Shown piece by piece: positions 26,241 through 35,223 of a stretch of 64,000 nt of DNA. The number at the start of each line of letters is the position of its first letter. The stretch's first letter is position 1. The notes under the pieces are model-generated. The model had not been told where the DNA came from. It saw only the letters and a list, made by a program, of their open reading frames with translations, and did no database searches. Position numbers and translations under genes: made by a program. Source of the DNA: CAZFDT01 sp964518335 (lineage in GTDB: Bacteria; Planctomycetota; Phycisphaerae; Phycisphaerales; Phycisphaeraceae); NCBI GenBank assembly GCA_964518335.1, contig CAZFDT010000005.1, positions 70,056 through 134,055 on the forward strand. The letters run 5' to 3'.

Positions 26241-28438
26241 CGGCGATCATTCTCTTCACCGCGTCGACTCCCGCGGCATTAGTTGCCATGGATGCCACCG
26301 CACCGCATAATCCGCCCGCGGAGGCGATCCAGCCGGAGTTGCTGCAGGCGGCGACCGTCGAGGCGACCCGCAACGGCATCGCCTCACTGCTGGCGAGACT
26401 CAAGGCACCCGACAACGACAGTGGACTGGTCTTCCCGCCGATCCCCTCCTACGACCGCAAGCGTGTCGGCACCGAGCGGATCGAGGTGCGTGGCGAATGG
26501 CGAATGGTCGAAGTCCCGATCTACGAAAGAGCTTACGAGGAAGCGCTGGTTCCCAAGACGGATGAGTACGGCAATATCATCGGCCACGAAACCAAACGCG
26601 TCCTACGCGCCGGCAAACTGATCGGAACGACGCAGGAGCGGCGATTCATCCGCGACCCCAAGGGGCCTGACGTCCACACCATCTCGCGGGCGCTCTACGA
26701 CAAAAACGAAGCTGTCGTTGTTTCGCCGGGCATCCTGGGTTTGAACGCGATGGCTCTGTACGTCATGACCCAAGCTGGGCTGGACCAGGACCCGGACGTG
26801 CGAAGCCTGGCGCAAGATCTGATGCGCACCGTCGATGACGTCGGCCTGCCCGACCGGACATGGGATTTGGCCTGGCTCGCCGCGGCCTATGCCGTCATGC
26901 CTGCTGGTGAACACGATGCATTCCTAAAGAACCTGCTCAGCAAGCTGATCGATGGGCAGATCACCGAAGGCGACGCGGCGGGGCTGTGGGGACCGATCTG
27001 CATCAACTACGACCTGCTGGCCCGGTTTCTGGTGATCGACGTGAAGCTGCGCCCAGAGTTGATCAGTCTGCAAAAACGCGTGGATGCCATCACCGACAGG
27101 CGATCGGCAAACGCACGGCAACTGCAGGCACAGCTCGATAAATACCAGACACTGATGGAGGAAGTGATTCGTGCCCGCAAGACATGCAGCACGCAAGGCT
27201 TCGGCCTGTTGGAAGTCACGCGGCAGTTCAAGCCCACCGATAGCTACCTGCTCAACGGCCTGCCTTACTACATCTACAACCGCATCGCCGCCGACATGGA
27301 CAGCACGTTCGTGGCGACGTTCGCACTGGCCGAAGCGGCGCGAAGCCAGCGGCTCATCGACAGCACTATCCGCCATCGTCCGGCGGGTCATCAACTTTCC
27401 AACCCCATCGCCACGCGCAAGGTCGTGCTCGACGCGCTCAAGCGCGTCGCCGCCGCCCAGCAGCAGCATGGCGGATGGCACGAAACCAACCTGCTGGTGG
27501 TCAACCATGCCTTCGACCCCATGAGCGAGATGAGTCTGCACGAGGTGCCCTACCACGGCCGCCTGCCGGTGTTGCCTTCGGCCGAGTCGGTTCGATCGAA
27601 CCTCGCCGGTGCAGCGGCACTTGAGGCGCTACGGATCGCCGCCGGCGGCCGCACGCCGCCGGCGGGCTACGCCGTCGCGGCGAATCGCGCGGCACCTCGT
27701 GTCCAAGCGGTGCTCAACACGCTGGCATCCGTCCCGCCGCGCATCGAACCCGACAGGCTGGTCTATGGCAAGGAATCCGATCCGTTGGAAGAAGTGGATC
27801 AAGACGGATTAGCCGTCACGCAAACCACGACGCCCAGCGATCCGGCCGACCTGCCGCTGGGTTACATCACCGCTCCTTATGACACGCTCCACGGTGCAGC
27901 GATCCTGCTTGATCCGTCATCGGATCGCCGCCCTGACAATGCCGATGCCTTGCGCCGCCGCATCATGTATCGCCTGCTCGTCACGCAGGGCGATGACGGG
28001 CAGTGGCACGACGCCGGCGGCTACAACCCAGCGATCACCAGCAGCCTGTTTCCCATCGCCGACATGCCCGCCGCGCTGCGCCTCAGCCGGCTACAGCGCG
28101 ATCAGCCCAATCGCAATGCCCAGGCGAAATGGCTCCCCGAACGCTGGCAACGATACGCGAATATCGCCCGATTCCCTGCCGGCGACGATCTCTATCCCAC
28201 CCTTGCCAGCCTAGTCTTTCTAACCCGCCACCTCGATCAATCCATTTCGATGGAGGGCGTAACCATCCTGCCCTCCGACGCACCGCCCGATCACTCGGAG
28301 CCACCCGATGTAACCAAGACACCGGAAGAAACACACCCCATGACACCCGATGTTGTCGCTACATCAGCCCTGCGCATCAATGGGGCTCTCCAACCCTTGC
28401 TCCAGCACATACGTGCCACGGGGGGAACCTCTGACTAA
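26213..28438 (+). CDS. Secreted terpene-cyclase-fold (alpha/alpha barrel) protein
   Basis: The 741-residue protein starts MQSHAIVRLTAIILFTASTPAALVAM, preceded by GGAGG, and overlaps the previous gene by 28 nt. Long helical stretches with repeats such as GILGLNAMALYVMTQAGLDQDP and AVAAQQQHGGWHETNLL-like segments resemble the squalene-cyclase/prenyltransferase barrel used in many planctomycete surface proteins. A short coiled-coil-like stretch (about residues 275-320) interrupts it. It lacks the DUF4159 part seen in the protein at 9536-11728. No catalytic DxDD motif is visible, so it is probably not a cyclase. It is last in its operon. Confidence 0.6.
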   Translation: MQSHAIVRLTAIILFTASTPAALVAMDATAPHNPPAEAIQPELLQAATVEATRNGIASLLARLKAPDNDSGLVFPPIPSYDRKRVGTERIEVRGEWRMVEVPIYERAYEEALVPKTDEYGNIIGHETKRVLRAGKLIGTTQERRFIRDPKGPDVHTISRALYDKNEAVVVSPGILGLNAMALYVMTQAGLDQDPDVRSLAQDLMRTVDDVGLPDRTWDLAWLAAAYAVMPAGEHDAFLKNLLSKLIDGQITEGDAAGLWGPICINYDLLARFLVIDVKLRPELISLQKRVDAITDRRSANARQLQAQLDKYQTLMEEVIRARKTCSTQGFGLLEVTRQFKPTDSYLLNGLPYYIYNRIAADMDSTFVATFALAEAARSQRLIDSTIRHRPAGHQLSNPIATRKVVLDALKRVAAAQQQHGGWHETNLLVVNHAFDPMSEMSLHEVPYHGRLPVLPSAESVRSNLAGAAALEALRIAAGGRTPPAGYAVAANRAAPRVQAVLNTLASVPPRIEPDRLVYGKESDPLEEVDQDGLAVTQTTTPSDPADLPLGYITAPYDTLHGAAILLDPSSDRRPDNADALRRRIMYRLLVTQGDDGQWHDAGGYNPAITSSLFPIADMPAALRLSRLQRDQPNRNAQAKWLPERWQRYANIARFPAGDDLYPTLASLVFLTRHLDQSISMEGVTILPSDAPPDHSEPPDVTKTPEETHPMTPDVVATSALRINGALQPLLQHIRATGGTSD

Positions 28439-28689
28439 TACCGCGAAGTAGTAGCGGCCCAGAAGCTTGTCGCGACATTTGTTCGGCATTCGCGCGGCAA
28501 TCAAGGCGGTTGACGACTGATGAACAGCTGATTTGGCGCGCAAGACAACTGCAGCGATCTTTGACAAGTGAACGAGTTTTCAAGTTGAGGAGATTTTGGT
28601 CACGCCGCGAGACGCAGCGTGATGTCGATGATGGGCAGCCGTGGATCACTTCCAGACCACATCGACATCAGCGCTACCGCACGGCCACC
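28439..28689. other. Intergenic stretch without a gene; short dispersed repeat
   Basis: I see no convincing gene here. At 28454-28480 there is a 27-nt stretch (GCGGCCCAGAAGCTTGTCG and on) that recurs with a few changes at 61340-61366, in both cases shortly before an IS copy. The rest looks like degraded sequence. Confidence 0.5.
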
Positions 28690-28934
28690 TGTCGGGCTTG
28701 ACCAGTTGGCTCCGCGCATCACGCCACTTTCCGCTCGTAATGGTTGCCCGGCAGCTTGGCCCGCAGCAGTTTGATCTGGAGACGGAGGAAGCGAATCTGT
28801 CCGTCTCGCCTGGTCGACCAGGCCTCCGCCAGGGTCGTCAGCAACGCCATCAGCCAGCCGGGAAGCATGCTCGTACTCCTCTCGTGAGCGTTCGTAAGTC
28901 CAGTATTGACAACAGCCCGACATTTTGGACCACC
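28690..28934 (-). mobile_element. Internally deleted, non-autonomous copy of the 61426-62621 IS
   Basis: This element matches both ends of the complete IS at 61426-62621. The distances from TGTCGGGC to GGTTG (52 nt) and from GGTTG to GCCCGAC (173 nt) are identical in both. The 939 nt between two GGTTG copies of the complete IS (61490 and 62429) are missing here, leaving one GGTTG (28742-28746). The right inverted repeat (28915-28934) is intact; the outer 12 nt of the left repeat are changed. It cannot encode an active transposase. Confidence 0.85.
28719..28868 (-). pseudogene. 49-codon in-frame remnant of the IS transposase
   Basis: The remnant begins MLPGWLMALL and reads to LLRAKLPGN, then jumps directly to the last transposase codons NHYERKVA. 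Because the deletion is 939 nt (313 codons), the frame is kept and a small protein could still be made. An AGAGGAG site precedes the ATG by 7 nt. All catalytic residues are gone. A leftover DNA-binding or repressor role is possible but unsupported. Confidence 0.7.
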
Positions 28935-29081
28935 GCCGTGGGAACGCAAGCGACGGCGGTTTGCCCGCCTCCGTTCCGCCCCTCATAACCAGAGGCGTTT
29001 TGTACCGCACGAGAGGTCCGAACAAGAAAAATGTCTCGCGCGGTGGTTTCGCAGATTCCGAAGAGCGTGTGGACCGCTCTA
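28935..29081. repeat. 147-bp flanking repeat, copy 1
   Basis: This stretch lies just outside the right end of the deleted IS copy and matches 62622-62768, which lies just outside the complete IS, over the same 147 nt. The best-kept parts are CCTCATAACCAGAGGC, a run reading GCACGAGAGGTCCGAACAAG, and the end GTGTGGACCGCTCTA. It may be part of a larger mobile unit or of a site the IS prefers. Confidence 0.7.
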
Positions 29082-29442
29082 TTGAACCGTCCGCCTCGAA
29101 ATAGGCCGACCCACAGGTAAACGCACGACGCCGGAGCCAACCGCTCCGGCGTTGTTCGTTTCTACGCCAGTGTTCGCAAGGGTTTACGGCAGCGGCGGAA
29201 GGAGCGAAGGCTCGCCGAGACACGGCGATCTCCTTGGTGACGCACCCGCTGGCGCATAGACGGTCCACCACTCGGCGAAGGTCTCTTTGTCTCCCGCCGG
29301 GAGTGACCCGCGGGTTAACTGGGGTATTCTCTCGGAGTAATGATCTGGACGCCGTTCGGAATTACCTCGCATGACCATCTGGTTATGTGCCGGCCAAATG
29401 TGTTGCCCGAATCCTGGAGGGCGGGTTGCGGGGGGGCAATGG
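29082..29442. other. Intergenic stretch without a supported gene
   Basis: Apart from the terminator at 29128-29152, I see no convincing gene or RNA here. Short reading frames exist but show no ribosome-binding sites or recognisable domains. Confidence 0.4.
29128..29152 (+). terminator. Rho-independent terminator-like hairpin
   Basis: A perfect 10-bp stem, ACGCCGGAGC with GCTCCGGCGT, encloses the 5-nt loop CAACC and is followed by TGTTCGTTTCT. It could stop transcripts from the left. The T tract is imperfect. Confidence 0.65.
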
Positions 29443-30750
29443 TCAGCGATTCAGCAGCCTATGCAGAAAACGCGTGAACATCCCCGTCATATCGGAAGCA
29501 CACTGGTTACCGACCTTGGATGGCTGTTGCCATCTTTCCAGGGCATCCTCAAGTCGAGCGCTAACCAGCTCTGTGACATCTCTTCGCGGCGGTACGATGC
29601 GGACAAAATGGCATCCCACGTGAACGTAGGTCCGATCATTCGGATCTGGGAATACTCGCTGCTGCACCTCCCATAGCGCCAGTGGGAGCGACAGCTCACG
29701 TAGTCGTTCCTGGAAAAGGGTTTCCGCCAACCGCTGCGCCGCAACCGAAGACACGGGAGCAAGGGTGCCAACATACGATCGGGCGCCGGCAAACGTCAAT
29801 GTCTGGGCGGCGTCATAGTACGATACACAACCATTGTTGAAGATGATTGGTGACACGCTAACTTCAATGACGTGGATCAGATTTAGCATTACGCAACCGT
29901 GCCGCACCTTGATGGCGGTACTGTGAGTGACATGACTCACCTTTTCCTCGAACAACACTTTCCAGTTCTCCCGCGGTGTCCGGTGTAGGTGTGCCCAGAC
30001 ACCGGCATAGCGATCAGCATCGGAAGCCGCCGTTCGACACGGGATTCCGTTGGTTGAAATAGGCCGTATTAGCTGAAACACTTCAACGTCGCGGCCGGGA
30101 ACGTCGGCGAACGAGACAGCAGCGAATTGAAGTGCTTCCTCCATTTCGAGGATGCATTCGTTTCCCTGGCGGTCTGGCACGCTAACGAGCAGACGACGAC
30201 CAGGCACCTCGCCGCAGTGGCTGCAAATGAAAAGCAGGTCATAGGGATACGCCTGCATATAGAGTCGGACCATCTCGGTTGTCGCACTAGTCCCGACGAC
30301 CTCTTCAACAACGACTCCCCCACGTGCTAGGCTAGTCGCCACCCTTGGCGTTTCTGACTCTGGGAAATCGCCTGGATCAACGAGGACGGCAGCGAGACAT
30401 TGTTGCGATCGAGTCGCCCAGTAAATACCGGCGATGATCAGCTCACCAAGATGCGGGGACGAAAACAAGTGTGTTGAAGGAGTAGTGTTGCAGAAGTACC
30501 CATACGGAATCCCGCGCGTGATAAAGGTGATGAAGCTACGGGCGCCAAAGGCAAGGTCTGGCGCCAGGATCGCTCCTATCGCAGCAAGCGCTTTGCATGC
30601 ATTGGTGCCACGGAGTTCGTCGCGGTGAGCCGCTCGCTCGTCGATCTCGCGATAGATATCGTCACGCAGCGAGTCATCGCGCTGGGTGATCAACACAAGG
30701 TCAGCGCCCAAGCTATATGCGTAGTTCGCGGCGATGATCTGTGGGATCGC
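29443..30750 (-). pseudogene. CHAT/caspase-like protein, probably 5'-truncated
   Basis: About 435 residues can be read as native sequence. A first part starts IPQIIAANYAYSLGADLVLI and continues with PYGYFCNTTPSTHLF and HLGELIIAGIYWA. A second part resembles a CHAT domain: a beta strand and histidine in YDLLFICSHCGE, a possible catalytic cysteine in IIFNNGCVSYYD, then AGARSYVGTLAPVSSVAAQRLAETLF, which parallels the usual CHAT end. CHAT proteases cut partner proteins, often in defence systems. No ATG lies near the 5' end of this native part; the frame continues to an ATG at 30834 only through sequence that reads better on the other strand. Base composition is lower in GC than the operons around it. 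Confidence 0.45.
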
Positions 30751-31182
30751 ATCGTGGTCGTCATCATCCCCTACCTGTCCAGCCTCACCGACTCGGACCC
30801 TATGGACGTGTCCACGATCCGCGCGATGCACCACTACGACTACTGGTCAGGCGATCTATACCTGTGGTACTTCCGGTTCGTCTATAAAGACGTGGGCGAG
30901 TACAGGTACGTGATGGTGTACGAGTTCACGAACCTGGCGTGGGACCCGGGGAATCCGGGCACCTTCAAGCCCATTGCCCGCACGCCCGGCACGGAGACGT
31001 ACACCATTACCGATGTGATCGATGACGGCTACCAGAATCGGTGGTGGTGGGCCAAGTATCGCAAGTCAGATTGGACGATCATCGACTGGGACGGGTTTCC
31101 TGATGACATGATGGGAACGCCGCCCAAGCTTCATGCCACCGCCGTTGCGACGGTGCTGGGGTATTTTCCGAGGATGGAGTAG
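30751..31182 (+). pseudogene. Orphan 3' fragment of an unknown gene
   Basis: About 140 residues look like real protein (IVVVIIPYLSSLTDSD, then WSGDLYLWYFRFVYKDVGEY and NRWWWAKYRKSDW), rich in Trp and Tyr. No ribosome-binding site precedes the in-frame ATG at 30802. The frame continues upstream into the antisense of the CHAT-like gene, so the natural 5' end appears lost at a junction near 30750. I do not recognise the family. A small hairpin (CACTG, loop TTGTTG, CAGTG) follows the stop. Confidence 0.4.
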
Positions 31183-31341
31183 CACTGTTGTTGCAGTGAA
31201 CCTCCCTCGTTGCGCGCGAGTTTTCGAGAGAGGCAAGTTCCGAAGAGGGTTGCGTACGGGGAGGAGGTAGTCGTCAAACTCCATACGTCAGAGCTTTTGT
31301 ACTGCGCGGCGTGGATGCGTGGAAGGTCGGGCAACGAAGGG
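31183..31341. other. Short convergent gap, no gene seen
   Basis: This gap lies between the orphan plus-strand fragment and the convergent beta-helix gene. A weak 5-bp hairpin (CACTG/CAGTG) at 31184-31199 is the only structure I see. Confidence 0.4.
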
Positions 31342-32829
31342 CTACTCCGGCAACACGACGAACGATGCAAACTGTGGCTCTGTCACAGGCAATTTGGTGT
31401 TAGGGAGTCCGATCGGCGACGGGGGTGCTATGGCCTTCATGGGAATGCGAACCGGCTTGCCGTCGGCGACGCCAGTGACCAAGTTGGGGCCGAAGACGTC
31501 CTTCGCGCTGACGATTCGAAACCTCGTTCCGCTGGTCAAGACGCCGGACAGATCGACTTCCACCTCCGCCAGGCCGGCGGGGTTGAGCACGGCTATGTGA
31601 GCGCGGCCCGCTTCGTGAGCGTTGGGGCGTACAATGACGCGGAGCTTCGTTGGCCATGTTCTTGCGAAGGTGCTTTGGCTGTCGAAACCGGTCGTCGCGC
31701 GCCACATGTCGAACGTCAGCCCGCGGCTCTTGCCATGTTCAACGACCGAACACTCGCCCCAGCGGCCATCGGTGACGTAGTAGTCGTTCTCATTCCACTG
31801 CAAGCCGGAAAGTAGCAGCCGCTCGGCTCCTTCCAGTTGCGCCACACTGGAATGGGCGACAACCGTGTTCCCGGCGATGGTTCCCTTGCGAAAGTCACGA
31901 ACGACCAGCCCTTCGGTATAGTTGCCGGTGCAGATGACATCTTCGTTCGTCGTGCCCCAGGGATAGCCCAGCCGCATGCCGCCTCCGACGACCACATTGT
32001 CGCGGACCACGATTCGTTCGGCGGGCGAGCCACCGCCGACCATGATGCCCGGGGCGTTGTCTCCTTCACGGGTGAGGCACCCGTTCTCGAAGCAAATGTT
32101 GCCGTCGATCTCGAATCCTTTCAGCGAGGCCTTCTCCGACCCATAGACGTGAATGCCATAGGCGAACTGATGGAAGATGATATTGTCCTTGATCAGCTTG
32201 GTCCCCTTGGCGTTTTGGGCATAGATGCCGTGGCCGTGCCCGCGGTCCGGGCCGCGCCAACCGTTGTTGTAAATCAGGCAGCCGGAGATCTCGCCCCCTT
32301 CCCCTTCGGCCCAGAAACTCAACCCACCCCCGCAATCATGCACGACCAGGTTCACGACCGAAATGCGGTCGCCGCGCACGTCCACGCTGCCGCGGCGAAT
32401 GTCGGACGGCCAAGACCCGGCGATCTTCGTTTCTCGCTGCGGATGACTGCACATCACCTCGAAGTCGCGGTATACGGTATCCGCGCCGCGCAATAGCAAC
32501 ATCCCGTTGTCCTGTTCGTCACGAGGATGGATATCAATCGTCACCCTTGCGCCGCGTTCTCCTCGTACCACGACCGGGGCTCCCGTCCGACCAGTCAACG
32601 TGGAGACGAACCCGCCGCGGTATGTCCCGGTGTGAAGCCAGATGGTGTCACCGGGCTTGACGGACTCGAACGCCGCGAGCGCAGTTGCCAAGTCCCAAGG
32701 CTCGGTCCTTGATCCAGTCCCTTTGGGCGTACCGTCGGGCGCCACGTGGAAATCGGCCGCATTGATTGCATGCGTTGTCATGACGAGCGCGAGCCAGAGT
32801 GAGAACAGGTGAATGCGTCGCTGCAACAT
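31342..32829 (-). CDS. Secreted right-handed parallel beta-helix protein (pectate-lyase-like)
   Basis: The 495-residue protein has a signal peptide (MLQRRIHLFSLWLALVMTTHAINA) and starts the fold with ADFHVAPDGTPKGTGSRTEP, the opening common to parallel beta-helix proteins. It continues through many coils (CLIYNNGWRGPDRGHGHGIY, DNIIFHQFAYGIHVYG). A C-terminal beta domain follows. GAGG lies 5 nt before the ATG. It is last in the operon after the GH28-like gene, with a 38-nt gap. It may be a polysaccharide lyase or a binding protein. Confidence 0.8.
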   Translation of the reverse strand: MLQRRIHLFSLWLALVMTTHAINAADFHVAPDGTPKGTGSRTEPWDLATALAAFESVKPGDTIWLHTGTYRGGFVSTLTGRTGAPVVVRGERGARVTIDIHPRDEQDNGMLLLRGADTVYRDFEVMCSHPQRETKIAGSWPSDIRRGSVDVRGDRISVVNLVVHDCGGGLSFWAEGEGGEISGCLIYNNGWRGPDRGHGHGIYAQNAKGTKLIKDNIIFHQFAYGIHVYGSEKASLKGFEIDGNICFENGCLTREGDNAPGIMVGGGSPAERIVVRDNVVVGGGMRLGYPWGTTNEDVICTGNYTEGLVVRDFRKGTIAGNTVVAHSSVAQLEGAERLLLSGLQWNENDYYVTDGRWGECSVVEHGKSRGLTFDMWRATTGFDSQSTFARTWPTKLRVIVRPNAHEAGRAHIAVLNPAGLAEVEVDLSGVLTSGTRFRIVSAKDVFGPNLVTGVADGKPVRIPMKAIAPPSPIGLPNTKLPVTEPQFASFVVLPE

Positions 32830-32867
32830 GATGACCTCAAGTACACGATGGGGGTGCGACAGCCGAG

Positions 32868-34193
32868 CTAAGGCTGCCAAGGAGGTGTTGCCACGTTTGC
32901 GTGAGGAACGCCCCGTGTACGGGGGATGTTCATCTGGACATCCGCGTTCAAGTGCGCAATGAGTGGCGTGTCGGCATGCTCCGAGCCATGTGTGATCACG
33001 AGTTGGGCGACATATGCATGCCGAACATGGACCAACACCAATGAACCGCACAGACTGCAATACCGGTTACGATCGGGGTCGAGCACGCCGCGGGCACTCC
33101 CCATCGGTTTCTGAACGTCGTGGGTGTTCAATGGGCCAGAGCGATCAAAACGAAGGCCGTTGAGCGAAAGGTGTTGAATAGGTCGTTGTGGATGTCCTTC
33201 GATATAGATGCGGCCAGGAGAGCGCAGGGTGATATTCTCAAACGACACTGTCGATATACCCCCAAGTTGGTCCGTCTGGCGGTAATCGCGAGGGGTGATA
33301 TCGACTACCACGGGAAACTGAGATTGTGGCGCGTCAATCTGAATGTCAGAAAAACTCACGTCAGTGTAATTGCCGCAATCTTTGGCATAGATCGCCAGGG
33401 CCTGGCCCGTCGTGCGAATTCGGCAGCGTTGGAATCGAACATCGCGAATGTCACCCAACGCCTCGGTTCCTAGTTTCAAGGCGGCACAGCTTGTGATCAG
33501 CCGGCAATCGCTGACTCGAACTCGCTCACATCTGTCGCCGTGGGTGCTCTTGAGGCAAATGCAGTCGTCACCAGATTCGATGTCACACTCTTGAATGGTG
33601 ACGTTGCTGCACCCGTCAGGATTGATCCCGTCCGAATTAGGCCAGCGATTGCGAATAGTCACCGAGCGAATATCCACGTTCTGGCAATCACGAAAATGAC
33701 ACGTCCAGAACACACTATCCCTCAGGGTAACGCCTTGTACTCGCACACGCCGACAACGACGCATGTAGATCAGCGAAGGACGGAACGCCATCCGATTTGC
33801 GTCGTGCCAGGAAACAGGTTCGATACCCCATGCGGCAATGGTTCCCGAGCCGGTAATGGCCACATCCTCTTCACCGTCACAGGCAACCAATGCCTGGACG
33901 CGCCCGGGGTGGGCTGGAACCGAATCCAGGATCGCATACTCGCCTGGATCACGATCCGCGATAAGGCAGGCGCCAGGCTCCAGATGCAGTTCCACCCCTG
34001 TTCGCAGCCAGACGGTTCCGCTGCGATGGGTTCCGGCTTGCATGCACACGACGCCCCCACCTTTACACGCCGCCTGCTCGATCGCCTGCTGGATCTGATT
34101 GGTCTGAATCTCGTCCGATGCCTCAATGCGGGCGATGACCAAACCGCGTTGGGTGCAAGGGGAAGGTGCAGGTTTCGCGGGGTTGCTCTTCAT
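32868..34193 (-). CDS. GH28-type polygalacturonase-like protein
   Basis: The 441-residue protein shows the GH28 core: IRNRWPNSDGINPDGCSNV (the NxDG acid), ESGDDCICLKS (the Asp pair) and a following STHGDRCE that stands where GHG is usual. The family is an inverting hydrolase of galacturonan or related polymers. I see no strong signal peptide at MKSNPAKPAPSP, so location is unclear. The ATG at 34193 lies 1 nt after the upstream stop; an earlier ATG would overlap that gene. The C-terminal 90 residues have no obvious match. Confidence 0.78.
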   Translation of the reverse strand: MKSNPAKPAPSPCTQRGLVIARIEASDEIQTNQIQQAIEQAACKGGGVVCMQAGTHRSGTVWLRTGVELHLEPGACLIADRDPGEYAILDSVPAHPGRVQALVACDGEEDVAITGSGTIAAWGIEPVSWHDANRMAFRPSLIYMRRCRRVRVQGVTLRDSVFWTCHFRDCQNVDIRSVTIRNRWPNSDGINPDGCSNVTIQECDIESGDDCICLKSTHGDRCERVRVSDCRLITSCAALKLGTEALGDIRDVRFQRCRIRTTGQALAIYAKDCGNYTDVSFSDIQIDAPQSQFPVVVDITPRDYRQTDQLGGISTVSFENITLRSPGRIYIEGHPQRPIQHLSLNGLRFDRSGPLNTHDVQKPMGSARGVLDPDRNRYCSLCGSLVLVHVRHAYVAQLVITHGSEHADTPLIAHLNADVQMNIPRTRGVPHANVATPPWQP

Positions 34194-34194
34194 A

Positions 34195-35223
34195 TCATGG
34201 AGAGTCGTTCTTCTCATGGAGATCGCGTGCTTCAAAGCCGTAGCGGCTCATCCAGCGTTGCTCTTGACCTGCGGCAAGCTCCAACTCGATGAAGGGTTCG
34301 GGGCAGACCTCATTATGCCAGACATACAGATGATACTTTGGGGGAGCCCAGTCACCGCTGAGCACAAGCGCCGCGCCGGTCTTGTGGTTGGTGACTCGAG
34401 CCCAGTGATCGTCGGGTTTCGTCAGGCCGCCAACTTCTGCGAAGTACGGGCCCTTCTTCGTTACCGCCCGATCAAAGGTGAAGCAGCGGTCATCTACCAG
34501 ACCACCTCCAAATTTGCCGTTGTCCGTTGTGATGACAGGCGGCGATCTGAACCGAATTGTGTAATCCCTTCCGCCCGGTGTCGAGTCGATTCTCAGCCAG
34601 TTGTGGCAGTAATGCATGGTCTGCAGTGGGACCACGCCCGTGTTGAGCAACCGGTGGTCGATGAAGAATGATCGGCCGTCATCGGCCAGCGTGATCTGCT
34701 TGAGATAGCGGTAGCCGAAGCCCGATCGATGATCCACTTTCTGCTCAAACCGAATGCTATGGCGTTCATGGTCGATGCGCCACCCAAATGGCCGATCGAG
34801 AACGAATCTCACACTGGGTGTCCGGCCATCCTGTTGCGTCGTCTTCTTCAGAATGCCAACGCCGATGCGAATAGCTTCGATCGCGCTGTCGATCTCGCTC
34901 GGTTTGGCGTCTTTATTGAAGTAGAAGGTGCGCGTGAATTCCTCCGACGTGCCCAAGGAGTAGTCTCTTGCGGCGAGTCCATCAGCGCCGACCGTTTTGC
35001 CTCCGATGTAGGTATGACCGTCGCACTCAGCAAAGACGATGATGCCGGACCAGTCGAAGCGCGTGTCCGTATAGAAGCCTCGATCGGCATCCGGCAGCAT
35101 GACAACCAGAGTGGTTGTTCCAGCTGTTAGCTCAATCTGCGGCGGAGCATCCTGTGCCACGACGGTGCCTTCCAGCAGCGTTGTGGTCAGCAGTGCAGAC
35201 ACCTGCAGTAGCATTCTTTTCAT
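34195..35223 (-). CDS. Secreted aldose-1-epimerase-like (galactose-mutarotase-fold) protein
   Basis: The 342-residue protein has a signal peptide (MKRMLLQVSALLTTTLLEGTVVAQ). The order of beta motifs (RFDWSGIIVFAECDGHTYIG, FGYRYLKQITL, FFIDHRLLNTG, MHYCHNWLRID) fits a galactose-mutarotase-like sandwich, with His residues in HYCHNW as candidates for catalysis. Its ATG overlaps the GH55-like stop (ATGA). It may interconvert anomers of sugars freed by the neighbouring hydrolases. The enzyme function is inferred. Confidence 0.62.
   Translation of the reverse strand: MKRMLLQVSALLTTTLLEGTVVAQDAPPQIELTAGTTTLVVMLPDADRGFYTDTRFDWSGIIVFAECDGHTYIGGKTVGADGLAARDYSLGTSEEFTRTFYFNKDAKPSEIDSAIEAIRIGVGILKKTTQQDGRTPSVRFVLDRPFGWRIDHERHSIRFEQKVDHRSGFGYRYLKQITLADDGRSFFIDHRLLNTGVVPLQTMHYCHNWLRIDSTPGGRDYTIRFRSPPVITTDNGKFGGGLVDDRCFTFDRAVTKKGPYFAEVGGLTKPDDHWARVTNHKTGAALVLSGDWAPPKYHLYVWHNEVCPEPFIELELAAGQEQRWMSRYGFEARDLHEKNDSP

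Noticed and set aside
29184..29378. A 64-codon minus-strand frame after the terminator
   Set aside because: No ribosome site, no recognisable domain and amino-acid content typical of chance frames in GC-rich DNA.
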